From NCBI RefSeq assembly GCF_031585635.1, contig NZ_CP134195.1:3658001-3722000 (forward strand): 64,000 nt of DNA. Reading direction: 5' to 3'. A program made the translations under genes and the position numbers. Positions 1 to 8,225 of the stretch are shown here, in pieces (within the stretch, counting starts at the first letter, position 1; every line of letters starts with the position of its first letter). The notes under the pieces were generated by a model. The model was not told the origin of the DNA, did no database searches, and worked only from the letters and a program-made list of their open reading frames with translations. The stretch comes from Paraburkholderia sp. FT54. Lineage in GTDB: Bacteria > Pseudomonadota > Gammaproteobacteria > Burkholderiales > Burkholderiaceae.

Positions 1-22
1 CACCTACTTTCTTTGCCTGCCG
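1..22. repeat. Left arm of palindrome flanking the IS
   Basis: Perfect reverse complement of 1298-1319. It is cut by the window edge. It is probably one half of a chromosomal stem-loop repeat that the IS entered, see the findings. Confidence 0.6.
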
Positions 23-1297
23 TGTATGGAACTGGGACATGGGTAACACACGTAACGGGACATGGGTAACACATTTTGCCGGTCATTTCGTCAGGTTCAG
101 GTCGATCGTATCGAAGTGATGATGGGCGATGTAGAGGTCGTAACAATCGGGCTGCGTCGTGCTCGGCCGGATGGCAACGGGCAGGTTGTCGAGCGCACTT
201 GAGACCTTGAAGCGCCTTGACCGGAAACGCAGATCGCCATTAATGCGCACGCGCACGACAATGTCCGCGTCGCCGTACTGCAGGGGTGGCAACCGTTCGG
301 GATAGGCGCGCGGACTTGGCCGGTAACGGGTGATTGGCGTGGCCATCTCCAGCGCCTGATGCGGACGCTGTGTGTTGTAGACAGTACGCCAGGTGTCAAA
401 TGCGTGCTGCGCGCCACGGAAACTGGCGAAGTGCCTGCCGCTGAGAAGTTCAGCCTTCAGCGTACGGTGAAACCGCTCATCCTTGCCGTTGGTCTGCGGA
501 TGCGCCGGGCGGCTGTATGAGAGTTTCACGCCCAGACGGATCAGCCAGATGCCCAGCGTGGTGAGTTGTCCGGGCTGTGCGGGGCTCCCCCACGGAGAGC
601 CGTTGTCGGCATTGATGCGCAACGGCAGCCCATAACGACGGAACGCCTCGCGCAGCCGCTGGCGCACGGCCTGCGTGTTGGTCGGCCCGCATGCGTCGAG
701 CGCGATATTAAAGCGCGAATGATCATCGAGCACGGTCAGCGGTGAGCAGCGCCGGCCATCAATGAGTTCGATCCAGCCTTTGAAATCCATCTGCCACAGG
801 TCGTTGGGCTGCTCGTGCTCGAAGCGCGTCCAGGGGGGCGCCGCCTGCGATGCCTCGGGCACAATCAGGCCGTGTCGATGCAGGATCCGGCTCATGGTGC
901 CAGCGGTGGGCACCGCCGGATCACCAAGGTCGTGCAGACGTCGTTCGAGCTTGCGCCCGCCCCATCGATGCTCGTTACGCAGTGCAACCACGCGCTGCTC
1001 GATCTCAGGGGCGGTGCGGTTCGGGCTGCAGAGCGGCCTGCTTGAGCGGTCATGCAGACCGGCTTCACCAGACTGCGCGTAACGTTTGAGCCACTTGTAA
1101 CCGGTCTTCGCACTGATGCCGTAGCGCCGGCACAACTCGCGCCGGTTTGCGCCTTTCTGCAAGGCCAGCTGAACAAATTCCAGACGTAGGTTCACGGTAT
1201 CTCTCGGGTTCCACGACATGGTCAGCTCCGGAAAAAACGTTTCCAGAGTGTTACCCATGTCCCGATACACCTGTTACCTATGTCCCAGTTCCATACA
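23..1297 (-). mobile_element. IS481-family insertion sequence
   Basis: A 1.27 kb element with one transposase gene is bounded by inverted terminal repeats. Both ends begin TGTATGGAACTGGGACAT reading inward, and the match continues with one mismatch into GGTAACA. The TGT start and the GGGACA/GGTAACA interior are typical of IS481 family ends. The element sits in a flanking palindrome: positions 1-22 and 1298-1319 are perfect reverse complements of each other, so the total inverted match is about 40 bp on each side. The exact boundary at 23/1297 is therefore inferred from the family end sequence. No clear direct target duplication can be separated from the palindrome. Confidence 0.8.
83..1219 (-). 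CDS. IS481-family DDE transposase
   Basis: This 378-residue protein cuts and rejoins the ends of the surrounding insertion sequence. The N-terminus is a helix-turn-helix region (about residues 12-55, with CRRYGISAKTGYKWLKRY), followed by an integrase-core (rve) domain. The catalytic acidic residues are visible as D in LWQMDFKGW, D in INADNGSPWG and E in NGKDERFHRTLK. A short C-terminal domain follows, as usual in this family. The ATG at 1219 (MSWNPRDTV) was preferred because the longer frame to 1270 runs into the terminal repeat. The frame is intact, so the enzyme may be active. Confidence 0.9.
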   Translation of the reverse strand: MSWNPRDTVNLRLEFVQLALQKGANRRELCRRYGISAKTGYKWLKRYAQSGEAGLHDRSSRPLCSPNRTAPEIEQRVVALRNEHRWGGRKLERRLHDLGDPAVPTAGTMSRILHRHGLIVPEASQAAPPWTRFEHEQPNDLWQMDFKGWIELIDGRRCSPLTVLDDHSRFNIALDACGPTNTQAVRQRLREAFRRYGLPLRINADNGSPWGSPAQPGQLTTLGIWLIRLGVKLSYSRPAHPQTNGKDERFHRTLKAELLSGRHFASFRGAQHAFDTWRTVYNTQRPHQALEMATPITRYRPSPRAYPERLPPLQYGDADIVVRVRINGDLRFRSRRFKVSSALDNLPVAIRPSTTQPDCYDLYIAHHHFDTIDLNLTK

Positions 1298-1336
1298 CGG
1301 CAGGCAAAGAAAGTAGGTGCCGCCCCGCACAGGGGC
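1298..1336. repeat. Right arm of palindrome plus GC-rich hairpin
   Basis: 1298-1319 is the reverse complement of 1-22. It runs straight into GCCCCGCACAGGGGC (1322-1336), a small hairpin. From memory, GGCAAAGAAAGTAGGTGCCG followed by this hairpin recurs in intergenic regions of Burkholderia-group genomes. That recollection cannot be checked here. Confidence 0.5.
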
Positions 1337-1488
1337 AACGCCAATAGACCACAAAGAATTCAAGGAAAGGCCAACACAGCAAAGACCGCACCACAGTGCC
1401 AAAAAGCCCCCCGCAGGCACCCGAGCAAAAGCACACCACCCCGACCGCGTACAATACGCCCTTACCCAATCGCCTTCCGGCAACCTCA

Positions 1489-2781
1489 ATGTCCTTCGAT
1501 TTCTTCCTCCCTTGCCCACGCGGTCTTGAAGCCTCGCTCGCGGCTGAACTCGCCGAAATTGCGGCCAAACACCTGAACGGCGCGCCGTTCACGGCCGGCG
1601 CACAAGTGCCGGGCGGCGTGCATTTCCGCGGAGGCTGGGCTGCTGGCATGGCCGCCAACCTGCATTCGCGCCTCGCGAGCCGCGTGCTGCTGAAAATCGC
1701 GCATCGCCCGTATCGCAGCGAGCAGGACATTTACGCGCTCGCGGTCGAACAGCGTTGGGAACAATGGTTCTCGGCGAATGAAACGCTGCGCGTGGACGTC
1801 ACCGCGATCAAGTCGCCGCTGCGCAGCCTGGAGTTCACCACGCTGCGCGTCAAGGACGCGATCTGCGACCGTCTGCGCGAAGTCAGCGGCGCGCGTCCGA
1901 GCATCGACACCGCCATGCCCGACGTGCGCGTGTTCGCCTTTCTCACCGCCACCGACTGCACGCTGTATCTCGACACCTCGGGTGATCCGCTCTTCAAGCG
2001 CGGCTGGCGCCTCGACAAAGGCGCGGCGCCGCTGCGCGAGAATCTGGCCGCGGGCATTCTGCGTCTGACCGGCTGGACCGCCGGCACGCCGCTGTACGAC
2101 CCGATGTGCGGCAGCGGCACGTTCCTCGCGGAAGCCGCGCAGGTGGCGCTGAATATCGCGCCGGGCGCGGAACGCCGCTTCGGCTTCGAGAAGCTCAAGC
2201 AATACGAAGCCAAAACCTGGCAAACACTCAAGGCCGCCGCGCTCGACGCAAAGCACGCCGCGCGTAGTTCGCGCGCCGATCTGCAGATCTTCGGCAGCGA
2301 CATTTCCGGCGACATGCTCGACAAGGCGCGCGCCAACTTTCAACGCGCCGGCTTGCCGTCGATTCCGCTCAAACAGGTCGACGCGCGCGGTATGACGCCG
2401 CCAGCGTCCGCAGCGGGCATCCTCGTCGCCAATCCGCCGTATGGCGAGCGGATCGAAGTGCGCGGGCGCAATGCCCGGGGCGAGCTTCGCGAAGGCCGTG
2501 GCAATCGTGAAAACCGCGAAGATGAGGGCTTTCGCCGCGTCCAGGAAGAAGCGCCGGACAGCGAATTTTTCCAGTCGCTCGGCGATGCGCTCAAGCAGCG
2601 CTTCACCGGCTGGCACGCGTTCATCCTGACATCGGACCGCAAGCTGCCGGGTCAGTTGCGCTTGCGTGAATCGACCAAGACGCCGCTCTTTAACGGCGCG
2701 CTCGAATGCCGTCTGTTCCGCTTCGATCTGATCGCGGGCAGCGTGCGGCAGCGGCCGCAGAACGACACGCCCGCGGCTTGA
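1489..2781 (+). CDS. THUMP-domain SAM-dependent RNA methyltransferase (RlmL N-terminal type)
   Basis: Predicted to methylate guanine N2 in 23S rRNA, as the RlmL part of E. coli RlmKL does. It has 430 residues. A THUMP-containing RNA-binding half lies at about 50-160. A Rossmann methyltransferase follows, with SAM motif DPMCGSGTF (204-212) and catalytic NPPYGER (315-321). The RlmK half of the E. coli fusion is absent. Just after NPPYGER there is a charged Arg/Glu/Asn-rich insertion (about 326-356) that looks lineage-specific. The ATG at 1489 starts the conserved MSFDFFLPCPRG. Longer in-frame starts only add a Pro/Lys-rich stretch read from the repeat region. The exact rRNA target is inferred from the family. 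Confidence 0.85.
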   Translation: MSFDFFLPCPRGLEASLAAELAEIAAKHLNGAPFTAGAQVPGGVHFRGGWAAGMAANLHSRLASRVLLKIAHRPYRSEQDIYALAVEQRWEQWFSANETLRVDVTAIKSPLRSLEFTTLRVKDAICDRLREVSGARPSIDTAMPDVRVFAFLTATDCTLYLDTSGDPLFKRGWRLDKGAAPLRENLAAGILRLTGWTAGTPLYDPMCGSGTFLAEAAQVALNIAPGAERRFGFEKLKQYEAKTWQTLKAAALDAKHAARSSRADLQIFGSDISGDMLDKARANFQRAGLPSIPLKQVDARGMTPPASAAGILVANPPYGERIEVRGRNARGELREGRGNRENREDEGFRRVQEEAPDSEFFQSLGDALKQRFTGWHAFILTSDRKLPGQLRLRESTKTPLFNGALECRLFRFDLIAGSVRQRPQNDTPAA

Positions 2782-2861
2782 GGCATCGCGTCGCGGCACC
2801 TGATCGAACGCCATCGGGTCGCGGCGTACCAACGGCGCCGCGCCAGAACGACTCGTCGACT

Positions 2862-3013
2862 AGAGCGGGTCAGTCGGCTCGTTGTTCGATCGCACCTCAA
2901 AATGCAAATGTAGACCGGTCGCTACGCCGGTCTGTCCAACCGCGCCCAGCAGCTGGCCTTCACGCAGTTGCGAGCCGACTCGCAAGCCGCGTGCGAAGCC
3001 CGAATGTCGTGGA
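2862..3013 (-). pseudogene. Relic of LytM/M23 peptidase, C-terminal end
   Basis: Reading the minus strand from about 3013 down to a TAG at 2862-2864 gives roughly 50 residues that match the C-terminal end of the LytM (peptidase M23) fold. They include HSGFARGLRVGSQLREGQ, then GAVGQTGVAT, then the metal-site motif HLHFEVR. The HLH pair and the spacing are characteristic of M23 endopeptidases. No start codon or upstream LytM sequence continues beyond about 3013, so only the 3' end of a once larger gene survives. It lies between the RNA methyltransferase gene and the VOC gene. The open frame itself is too short for routine gene callers. Confidence 0.7.
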
Positions 3014-3170
3014 GCCGGCCAATTCCCTTGGGACCTCTCGTTTTTTCAGCACCGCTTTTCGTCGCTCCTGCCACCCCTACTGACACCACGCTGTCAGTAG
3101 CACCCCCGCACACTCCTCCTCACGCCATCCGGCGCTTGCACGGCCTACCCGCCATCCACAGGAGAGTGAC

Positions 3171-3554
3171 ATGTCCGCATCATCCAAAGTTGTTGCATGG
3201 TTCGAGATTCCGTCCGTCGATTTCGATCGCGCCGTCCGCTTCTATGAAGCCGCGCTCGACGTCAAACTGAATGTCCAAGAAGTCGGCGGCCAGCCGATCG
3301 CCGTATTCGGCTACGAGGAACCGGCCACCGGCGGCGCGATCGTCCACAGCCCGTCGATGACGCCGACCGACGACGGCGTACTCGTCTATCTGAACGCGCA
3401 ACCGACCGTCGACGCCGCCCTCGCGCGCGTCGAGCAAGCCGGCGGCAAGACCGACGGCCCGGTGATCAAACTGCCGCAGGATATCGGCTATATCGCGTTC
3501 TTCACCGACACGGAAGGCAACCGCCTCGGCCTGCATTCGCGGACCAACGGCTAA
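3171..3554 (+). CDS. VOC family protein (glyoxalase/bleomycin-resistance fold)
   Basis: A 127-residue single-domain VOC protein. VFGYEEPATGGAIV and GYIAFFTDTEGNRLGLHS are the usual strands of the second half of the fold. The putative metal-site region near the C-terminus (LGLHS) differs from the Glu of true glyoxalase I, so enzymatic activity is uncertain. A good ribosome-binding site (AGGAG, 7 bases upstream) supports the ATG at 3171. The WYL-type regulator follows 120 bp downstream on the same strand. In many proteobacteria such pairs occur together, but no ligand can be inferred. Confidence 0.85.
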   Translation: MSASSKVVAWFEIPSVDFDRAVRFYEAALDVKLNVQEVGGQPIAVFGYEEPATGGAIVHSPSMTPTDDGVLVYLNAQPTVDAALARVEQAGGKTDGPVIKLPQDIGYIAFFTDTEGNRLGLHSRTNG

Positions 3555-3674
3555 CCGCACTACAACGCTCGTCCGCGGTGGCCGGCAAGCACCGCGTCTG
3601 AACGCCGACCGGAGCGCGGCATGCGGCGCTATCATCGCGGGACTGTCCCTGTCCTTTTCTACACGACGCCCACC

Positions 3675-4361
3675 ATGACGCGCCGCGCCGACCGCCTGTT
3701 CCAGATCGCCGAACTGCTGCGCGGACGGCGTCTGACCACTGCGCAACAACTCGCCGACTGGCTGAATATCTCGCTGCGCACGGTCTATCGCGACGTGCGC
3801 GATCTGCAGTTGTCAGGGGTGCCAATCGAAGGCGAAGCCGGGATTGGCTACCGGCTGAGCCGTACGGCGAGTTTGCCGCCGCTCACCTTCACCGCCGACG
3901 AACTGGCCGCGCTCGCTGCGGGCGCACGCATGCTCGAATCGTGGGGCGGCGCCGGCTTTGCAGGCGGCGCGCGCGGGGCGCTCGCCAAGATCGCCTCGGC
4001 CATGCCCGCCGATAAGCGCGCGACGCTGGAGAGGCTCGCGGTCTTCGCGCCGTCGTTTCACATCAAAGGGAATTTTTCCGCGCAACTCGACGCGCTGCAT
4101 CGCGCGATCGACACGCGGCAGGTGGTGAGCTTTGCCTATGTCGATGTGAACGGCGCGGCAACCGAACGCCGTGTCTGGCCGCTTGCTCTCGCTTATTGGG
4201 GCGCGCGCTGGACGCTTGGCGCGTGGTGTGAATTGCGGAGCGATTTTCGCAATTTCGGGCTGGAGAAGATCCAGAATCTCCAGATACTCGAACAGTATCC
4301 GGATCAGGAAGGCAGGCGGCTTGCGGACCTGCTGCGGCATGTGAATGCCAAGCCGAAGTGA
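3675..4361 (+). CDS. YafY-type HTH/WYL-domain transcriptional regulator
   Basis: A 228-residue DNA-binding regulator. The N-terminal DeoR-like winged helix (residues 1-60, with TTAQQLADWLNISLRTVYRDV as recognition region) is followed by a WYL-type sensor domain (about 130-215, PLALAYWGARWTLGAWC and a DFRNFGLEKI segment). The literal W-Y-L tripeptide is not conserved, which is common in the YafY branch. The ATG at 3675 gives the canonical MTRRADRLFQIAELL start, and the longer frame from 3621 adds an unrelated leader. It probably controls itself and/or the adjacent VOC gene. This is inference from position. Confidence 0.85.
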   Translation: MTRRADRLFQIAELLRGRRLTTAQQLADWLNISLRTVYRDVRDLQLSGVPIEGEAGIGYRLSRTASLPPLTFTADELAALAAGARMLESWGGAGFAGGARGALAKIASAMPADKRATLERLAVFAPSFHIKGNFSAQLDALHRAIDTRQVVSFAYVDVNGAATERRVWPLALAYWGARWTLGAWCELRSDFRNFGLEKIQNLQILEQYPDQEGRRLADLLRHVNAKPK

Positions 4362-4366
4362 CTGAG

Positions 4367-4401
4367 GATCGCGGCTTGCCGATGCGAGGCAAACCGCGAT
4401 C
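4367..4401. terminator. Convergent-gene hairpin (WYL regulator / pntB)
   Basis: Two 14-base arms, GATCGCGGCTTGCC (4367-4380) and GGCAAACCGCGATC (4388-4401), pair with one G-T wobble around a 7-base loop. They lie between the stop codons of two convergent genes. There is no clear T-run on either side, so termination is inferred from position. Confidence 0.5.
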
Positions 4402-4416
4402 TCATTCCAGGCTGGC

Positions 4417-5871
4417 TTATTCGACGGCCTTCACCATGTCCTCGATCACCTTTTTGGCATCGCCGAACACCATCATCGTCTTGTCCATGTAGAACAGATC
4501 GTTGTCGAGCCCGGCGTAACCTGCGGCCATCGAACGCTTGTTCACGATGACCGTGCGTGCCTTATAAGCCTCGATGATCGGCATGCCCGCAATCGGCGAC
4601 TTCGGATCGTTCTTCGCCGCCGGATTCACCACGTCGTTCGCACCGAGCACCAGCACCACGTCGACCTGGCCGAATTCGCCGTTGATGTCGTCCATCTCGA
4701 ACACCATGTCGTACGGCACTTCGGCTTCGGCGAGCAGCACGTTCATATGACCCGGCATGCGGCCGGCCACCGGGTGAATCGCGTACTTCACCTCGATGCC
4801 CTTCTCGACCAGCTTGTCGGTCAGCTCCTTCAACGCATGCTGCGCACGCGCCACCGCGAGTCCATAGCCCGGCACGATCACCACGGTTTCGGCATTGCCG
4901 AGCATGAACGATGCATCGTCGGCCGAGCCCGATTTCACCGGACGCTGCTCCGCCGACCCACCTGCGGCCGCCGCGCCCGCCTCGTTACCGAAGCCACCGA
5001 GAATCACGTTGAAGAACGAACGGTTCATCGCCCGGCACATGATGTACGACAGGATCGCACCGGATGAACCCACCAGCGAGCCCGCGATGATCAGCATCGG
5101 ATTGTTCAGCGAGAAGCCGATGCCCGCCGCCGCCCAGCCCGAGTACGAGTTCAGCATCGACACCACCACCGGCATGTCCGCGCCGCCGATCGGGATGATG
5201 ATCAGCACGCCGAGCACGAACGCGATCAGCGTCATGATGATGAACGGCAGCCACGACTGTGTGAGGAAGAAGATCACGCCGAAGCCGAGCATCGCAAGCG
5301 CGAGCAGCAGGTTGATCAGATGCTGTCCGCCATAGACGACCGGCGCGCCCTGGAAGAGCCGGAACTTGTACTTGCCCGACAGCTTGCCGAACGCGATCAC
5401 CGAACCCGAGAACGTGATCGCGCCGACGAACGTGCCGATGAACAACTCGACGCGATTACCGTACGGCAGGAAGCCCGGCGCCGTGTTCTCCGGATCGACG
5501 AGCCCGAACGCGGACGGCTCCGACACCACCGCATACGCGATACACACGGCGGCAAGACCGATCAGCGAGTGCATCGCCGCGACCAGTTCCGGCATCTTGG
5601 TCATCTCGACGCGCGCGGCGACGAACGCACCGACCGCGCCGCCGATCACCAGCGCGACCAGCAGCAGGCCGAGTCCCAAGCCGAGATTCGAGCCGAGCCC
5701 CGAAGCCTGTTTGACGATCAGCGCGATGGTGGTGAGGATCGCAATCGCCATCCCCGCCATGCCGAAGGTATTGCCGATGCGCGCCGTCTTCGGATTGGAC
5801 AGCCCCTTGAGCGCCTGAATGAAACAGACCGACGCGACCAGATAAAGCAGCGTGACGACGTTCAGACTCAT
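4417..5871 (-). CDS. pntB: NAD(P) transhydrogenase subunit beta
   Basis: Membrane subunit of proton-translocating transhydrogenase, which uses the proton motive force to move hydride from NADH to NADP+ and so supplies NADPH. It has 484 residues. An N-terminal domain of about eight or nine hydrophobic helices (to about residue 270) is followed by the NADP(H)-binding domain III, with the GYGLAVARAQHALKEL signature, GRMPGHMNVLLAEA and the VVLVLGANDVVNP segment. The length equals the family norm. Its ATG overlaps the pntA2 TAA by one base (TAATG), so translation is coupled in a pntA1-pntA2-pntB operon. Confidence 0.95.
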   Translation of the reverse strand: MSLNVVTLLYLVASVCFIQALKGLSNPKTARIGNTFGMAGMAIAILTTIALIVKQASGLGSNLGLGLGLLLVALVIGGAVGAFVAARVEMTKMPELVAAMHSLIGLAAVCIAYAVVSEPSAFGLVDPENTAPGFLPYGNRVELFIGTFVGAITFSGSVIAFGKLSGKYKFRLFQGAPVVYGGQHLINLLLALAMLGFGVIFFLTQSWLPFIIMTLIAFVLGVLIIIPIGGADMPVVVSMLNSYSGWAAAGIGFSLNNPMLIIAGSLVGSSGAILSYIMCRAMNRSFFNVILGGFGNEAGAAAAGGSAEQRPVKSGSADDASFMLGNAETVVIVPGYGLAVARAQHALKELTDKLVEKGIEVKYAIHPVAGRMPGHMNVLLAEAEVPYDMVFEMDDINGEFGQVDVVLVLGANDVVNPAAKNDPKSPIAGMPIIEAYKARTVIVNKRSMAAGYAGLDNDLFYMDKTMMVFGDAKKVIEDMVKAVE

Positions 5872-6197
5872 TACGCGTTCTCCTTGGCGGCTGCGGTGAG
5901 CTTCTTCGGCTCTTTCTTGCGGAACATCTCCAGCATTCGTCGCGTGACGAGAAAGCCGCCGAACACGTTGACCGCCGCGAGTGCGACCGCGAGCGTGCCG
6001 AAGAACTTGCCGGGCGTGCCTAACGTCAGACCCGCGGCGAGCATCGCGCCGACGATCACTATCGCCGAAATCGCGTTGGTCACGGCCATCAGCGGCGTGT
6101 GCAGCGCGGGCGTGACGTTCCAGACCACGTGGTAGCCGACGTAGATCGCCAGCACGAAGATGATCAGGTTAATGACGGTGTGGTTGATGACTTCCAT
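5871..6197 (-). CDS. pntA2: NAD(P) transhydrogenase subunit alpha 2 (membrane part)
   Basis: A 108-residue membrane protein with three to four hydrophobic segments (about residues 7-27, 34-60, 67-92). It corresponds to the C-terminal membrane part of E. coli PntA. It completes the transmembrane proton channel with PntB. The ATG at 6197 follows AGAGAGAGG and starts [15 protein letters not shown] much longer open frame upstream is only an out-of-frame shadow of pntA1. A stem-loop repeat (6213-6256) fills the gap to pntA1, and the stop overlaps pntB. Confidence 0.93.
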   Translation of the reverse strand: MEVINHTVINLIIFVLAIYVGYHVVWNVTPALHTPLMAVTNAISAIVIVGAMLAAGLTLGTPGKFFGTLAVALAAVNVFGGFLVTRRMLEMFRKKEPKKLTAAAKENA

Positions 6198-6212
6198 TCC
6201 TCTCTCTCCTTT

Positions 6213-6256
6213 GTCGACCGGAGTTAGCGGTTTAGCGCCTACTCTGGTCCCATGCA
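6213..6256. repeat. Intercistronic stem-loop repeat, copy 1
   Basis: A 44-bp sequence beginning GTCGACCGGAGTTAGCG and ending TACTCTGGTCCCATGCA. Its two halves can form an imperfect hairpin (CCGGAGTTAGCG against CGCCTACTCTGG). Two diverged copies lie at 41758-41801 and 41811-41855. All three sit between co-directional genes of one operon. Confidence 0.85.
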
Positions 6257-6265
6257 GCATGGCTG

Positions 6266-7408
6266 CTATGCCTTGCGCGTGACTTCGCCGTCGCGGGCCA
6301 GCAGCGTGGCCGCGACGATATCGTCCGCGAGATCGATGTTCAGGGCGCCTTCCTTCGTGATGATCAGCTTGAGGAAGTCGAGCAGGTTGCGTGCGTAGAG
6401 CGAGGACGCGTCGGCGGGCACCATCGAGGCCAGATTCGTATAGCCGACGATCGTCACGCCGTGTTTGATCACGACTTTGTCCGCCTCGGTGAGCGGGCAA
6501 TTGCCGCCGCGCTGGCCTTCGTACTCGCCACCGCGACCTGCGGCGAGGTCGATCAGCACGGAGCCGGGTTTCATCGCCTGCACGGTTTCGACCGAGATCA
6601 GTGTCGGTGCGGCGCGCCCCGGAATCAGCGCGGTGGAAATCACCACGTCGGCCTGCTTGGCCCGCTCGTGGACCAGTGCCGACTGGCGCGTGAGCCACGA
6701 CGGCGGCATCGGCCGCGCATAGCCGCCGACGCCTTGCGCGGCTTCGCGCTCCTCATCGGTTTCGTAGGGCACGTCGAGAAACTTGGCGCCGAGCGACTCG
6801 ATCTGCTCTTTTACCGCCGGGCGAACGTCGGAGGCCTCGATCACGGCGCCGAGACGCTTGGCGGTCGCAATCGCCTGCAGACCGGCCACGCCCGCGCCGA
6901 GAATCAGCACGCGCGCCGCTTTGACCGTACCGGCAGCGGTCATCAGCATCGGCATGAAGCGCGGATAAAGTGTGGCCGCCAGCAACACCGCCTTGTAGCC
7001 GGCGATGTTCGCCTGCGAGCTCAAAACATCGAGGCTCTGCGCGCGCGTGGTCCGAGGCGCGGCTTCGAGCGCGAACGCAGTGACGCCCGCAGTCGCCAGC
7101 TTTGATGAGTTTTCGGTATTAAACGGGTCGAGCATGCCGACTAGCGTCGCGCCGCGCTTGAGTAGCGGCAGCTCGGCATCGGTCGGCGACTGGACCTTCA
7201 GGACCAGATCGGCGCCGAACGCGGTCGCCGCGTCGACGATCTCCGCGCCGGCGGCCGTGAAGGCATCGTCAGGAAAGCTGGCGCCGGTGCCGGCGCCGCT
7301 CTGGATTGTGACCCGGTGGCCCTGGGTCACGTACTTCTTGACCGTTTCGGGCGTCGCGGCGACGCGGGTTTCGTGCGCGCGCGTCTCGGCTGGCACTCCG
7401 ATGTGCAT
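6266..7408 (-). CDS. pntA1: NAD(P) transhydrogenase subunit alpha 1 (NAD-binding part)
   Basis: Soluble NAD(H)-binding domain I of transhydrogenase, 380 residues. It has the AlaDH/PNT fold: [23 protein letters not shown] at the N-terminus and a Rossmann nucleotide site [21 protein letters not shown] at about 172-192. In E. coli this is fused to the membrane part. Here the alpha chain is split, as in Rhodospirillum and many betaproteobacteria. GAGGAACAAG precedes the ATG at 7408. It is the first gene of the pnt operon. The 267-bp region upstream separates it from the divergent nudJ-mnmA pair. Confidence 0.94.
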   Translation of the reverse strand: MHIGVPAETRAHETRVAATPETVKKYVTQGHRVTIQSGAGTGASFPDDAFTAAGAEIVDAATAFGADLVLKVQSPTDAELPLLKRGATLVGMLDPFNTENSSKLATAGVTAFALEAAPRTTRAQSLDVLSSQANIAGYKAVLLAATLYPRFMPMLMTAAGTVKAARVLILGAGVAGLQAIATAKRLGAVIEASDVRPAVKEQIESLGAKFLDVPYETDEEREAAQGVGGYARPMPPSWLTRQSALVHERAKQADVVISTALIPGRAAPTLISVETVQAMKPGSVLIDLAAGRGGEYEGQRGGNCPLTEADKVVIKHGVTIVGYTNLASMVPADASSLYARNLLDFLKLIITKEGALNIDLADDIVAATLLARDGEVTRKA

Positions 7409-7675
7409 CTTGTTCCTCCTCGACTTCCTGTTTTACGACAGATGAGCCGACGAGGCACGCCGGCTTGCAGGTGCAACGGCTAACGCGTCACTTTAACCGA
7501 AACAGGGGGGTGCGCAGAAATCGGGGACAATCCGGGGTTGCCCGGCGAACCGGGCTGACGTCGCGAGTGGCGAGCGGCCGGCCCGCCGGTTGCGCCTGTC
7601 GGCCGCCGCCAGTCGCTTGCCGCCCTTCGCCCGCTTCCCGGCAGGCGGGGCCCATAAACGGTAAAATGCGCACCC

Positions 7676-8155
7676 ATGAAACCGGAAACTTGGCTGCCGC
7701 ACGTCACGGTCGCGGCCATCGTCGAGCGTGACGGGCGCTTTCTCGTGGTAGAGGAACATACCGCCGACGGCCTGCGCCTGAACCAGCCCGCGGGCCATCT
7801 GGAGGCGGGCGAGACGCTCGTGGAAGCGGTGATCCGCGAAACGCTCGAGGAAACCGCGTACCCGTTCGCGCCCGAGGCGCTCGTGGGCATGTACATGACC
7901 CATTTCGGGCGGCCCGGCAGCGAGGGGGTCACCTACCTGCGCTTCACCTATTGCGGCACGGGCGGCCAAGCCGATCCGCACCGCACCCTCGACCCCGACA
8001 TCGTCCGCACGTTGTGGATGAGCGCCGACGAATTGCGCGCCTGTCCCGAACGGCACCGCACGCCGCTCGTCATGCAATGTCTCGACGACTACCTCGCGGG
8101 CCGGCGTTTCCCGCTCGACTTCGTGCACACGCATTCGGTCGGGCCCAAACAGTAA
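7676..8155 (+). CDS. nudJ: Nudix hydrolase, NudJ-like
   Basis: A 159-residue Nudix pyrophosphohydrolase, by homology active on thiamine pyrophosphate precursors or nucleoside di/triphosphates. The Nudix box is at about residues 40-62, reading GHLEAGETLVEAVIRETLEE. All acidic metal ligands are kept, but the Gly that normally follows EEx is Ala. It lies 70 bp upstream of mnmA in the same direction, the same pairing as E. coli nudJ-mnmA, which supports the name. A TAAAAT box at 7662-7667 lies 8 bases before the start, so the mRNA leader may be very short. Confidence 0.85.
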   Translation: MKPETWLPHVTVAAIVERDGRFLVVEEHTADGLRLNQPAGHLEAGETLVEAVIRETLEETAYPFAPEALVGMYMTHFGRPGSEGVTYLRFTYCGTGGQADPHRTLDPDIVRTLWMSADELRACPERHRTPLVMQCLDDYLAGRRFPLDFVHTHSVGPKQ

Positions 8156-8225
8156 ACATCGCGATAGCCGTCACGAGCGGCCAACCCACGATCCATGAAG
8201 TCACGCAGCACCCAGTGAGCACCTT

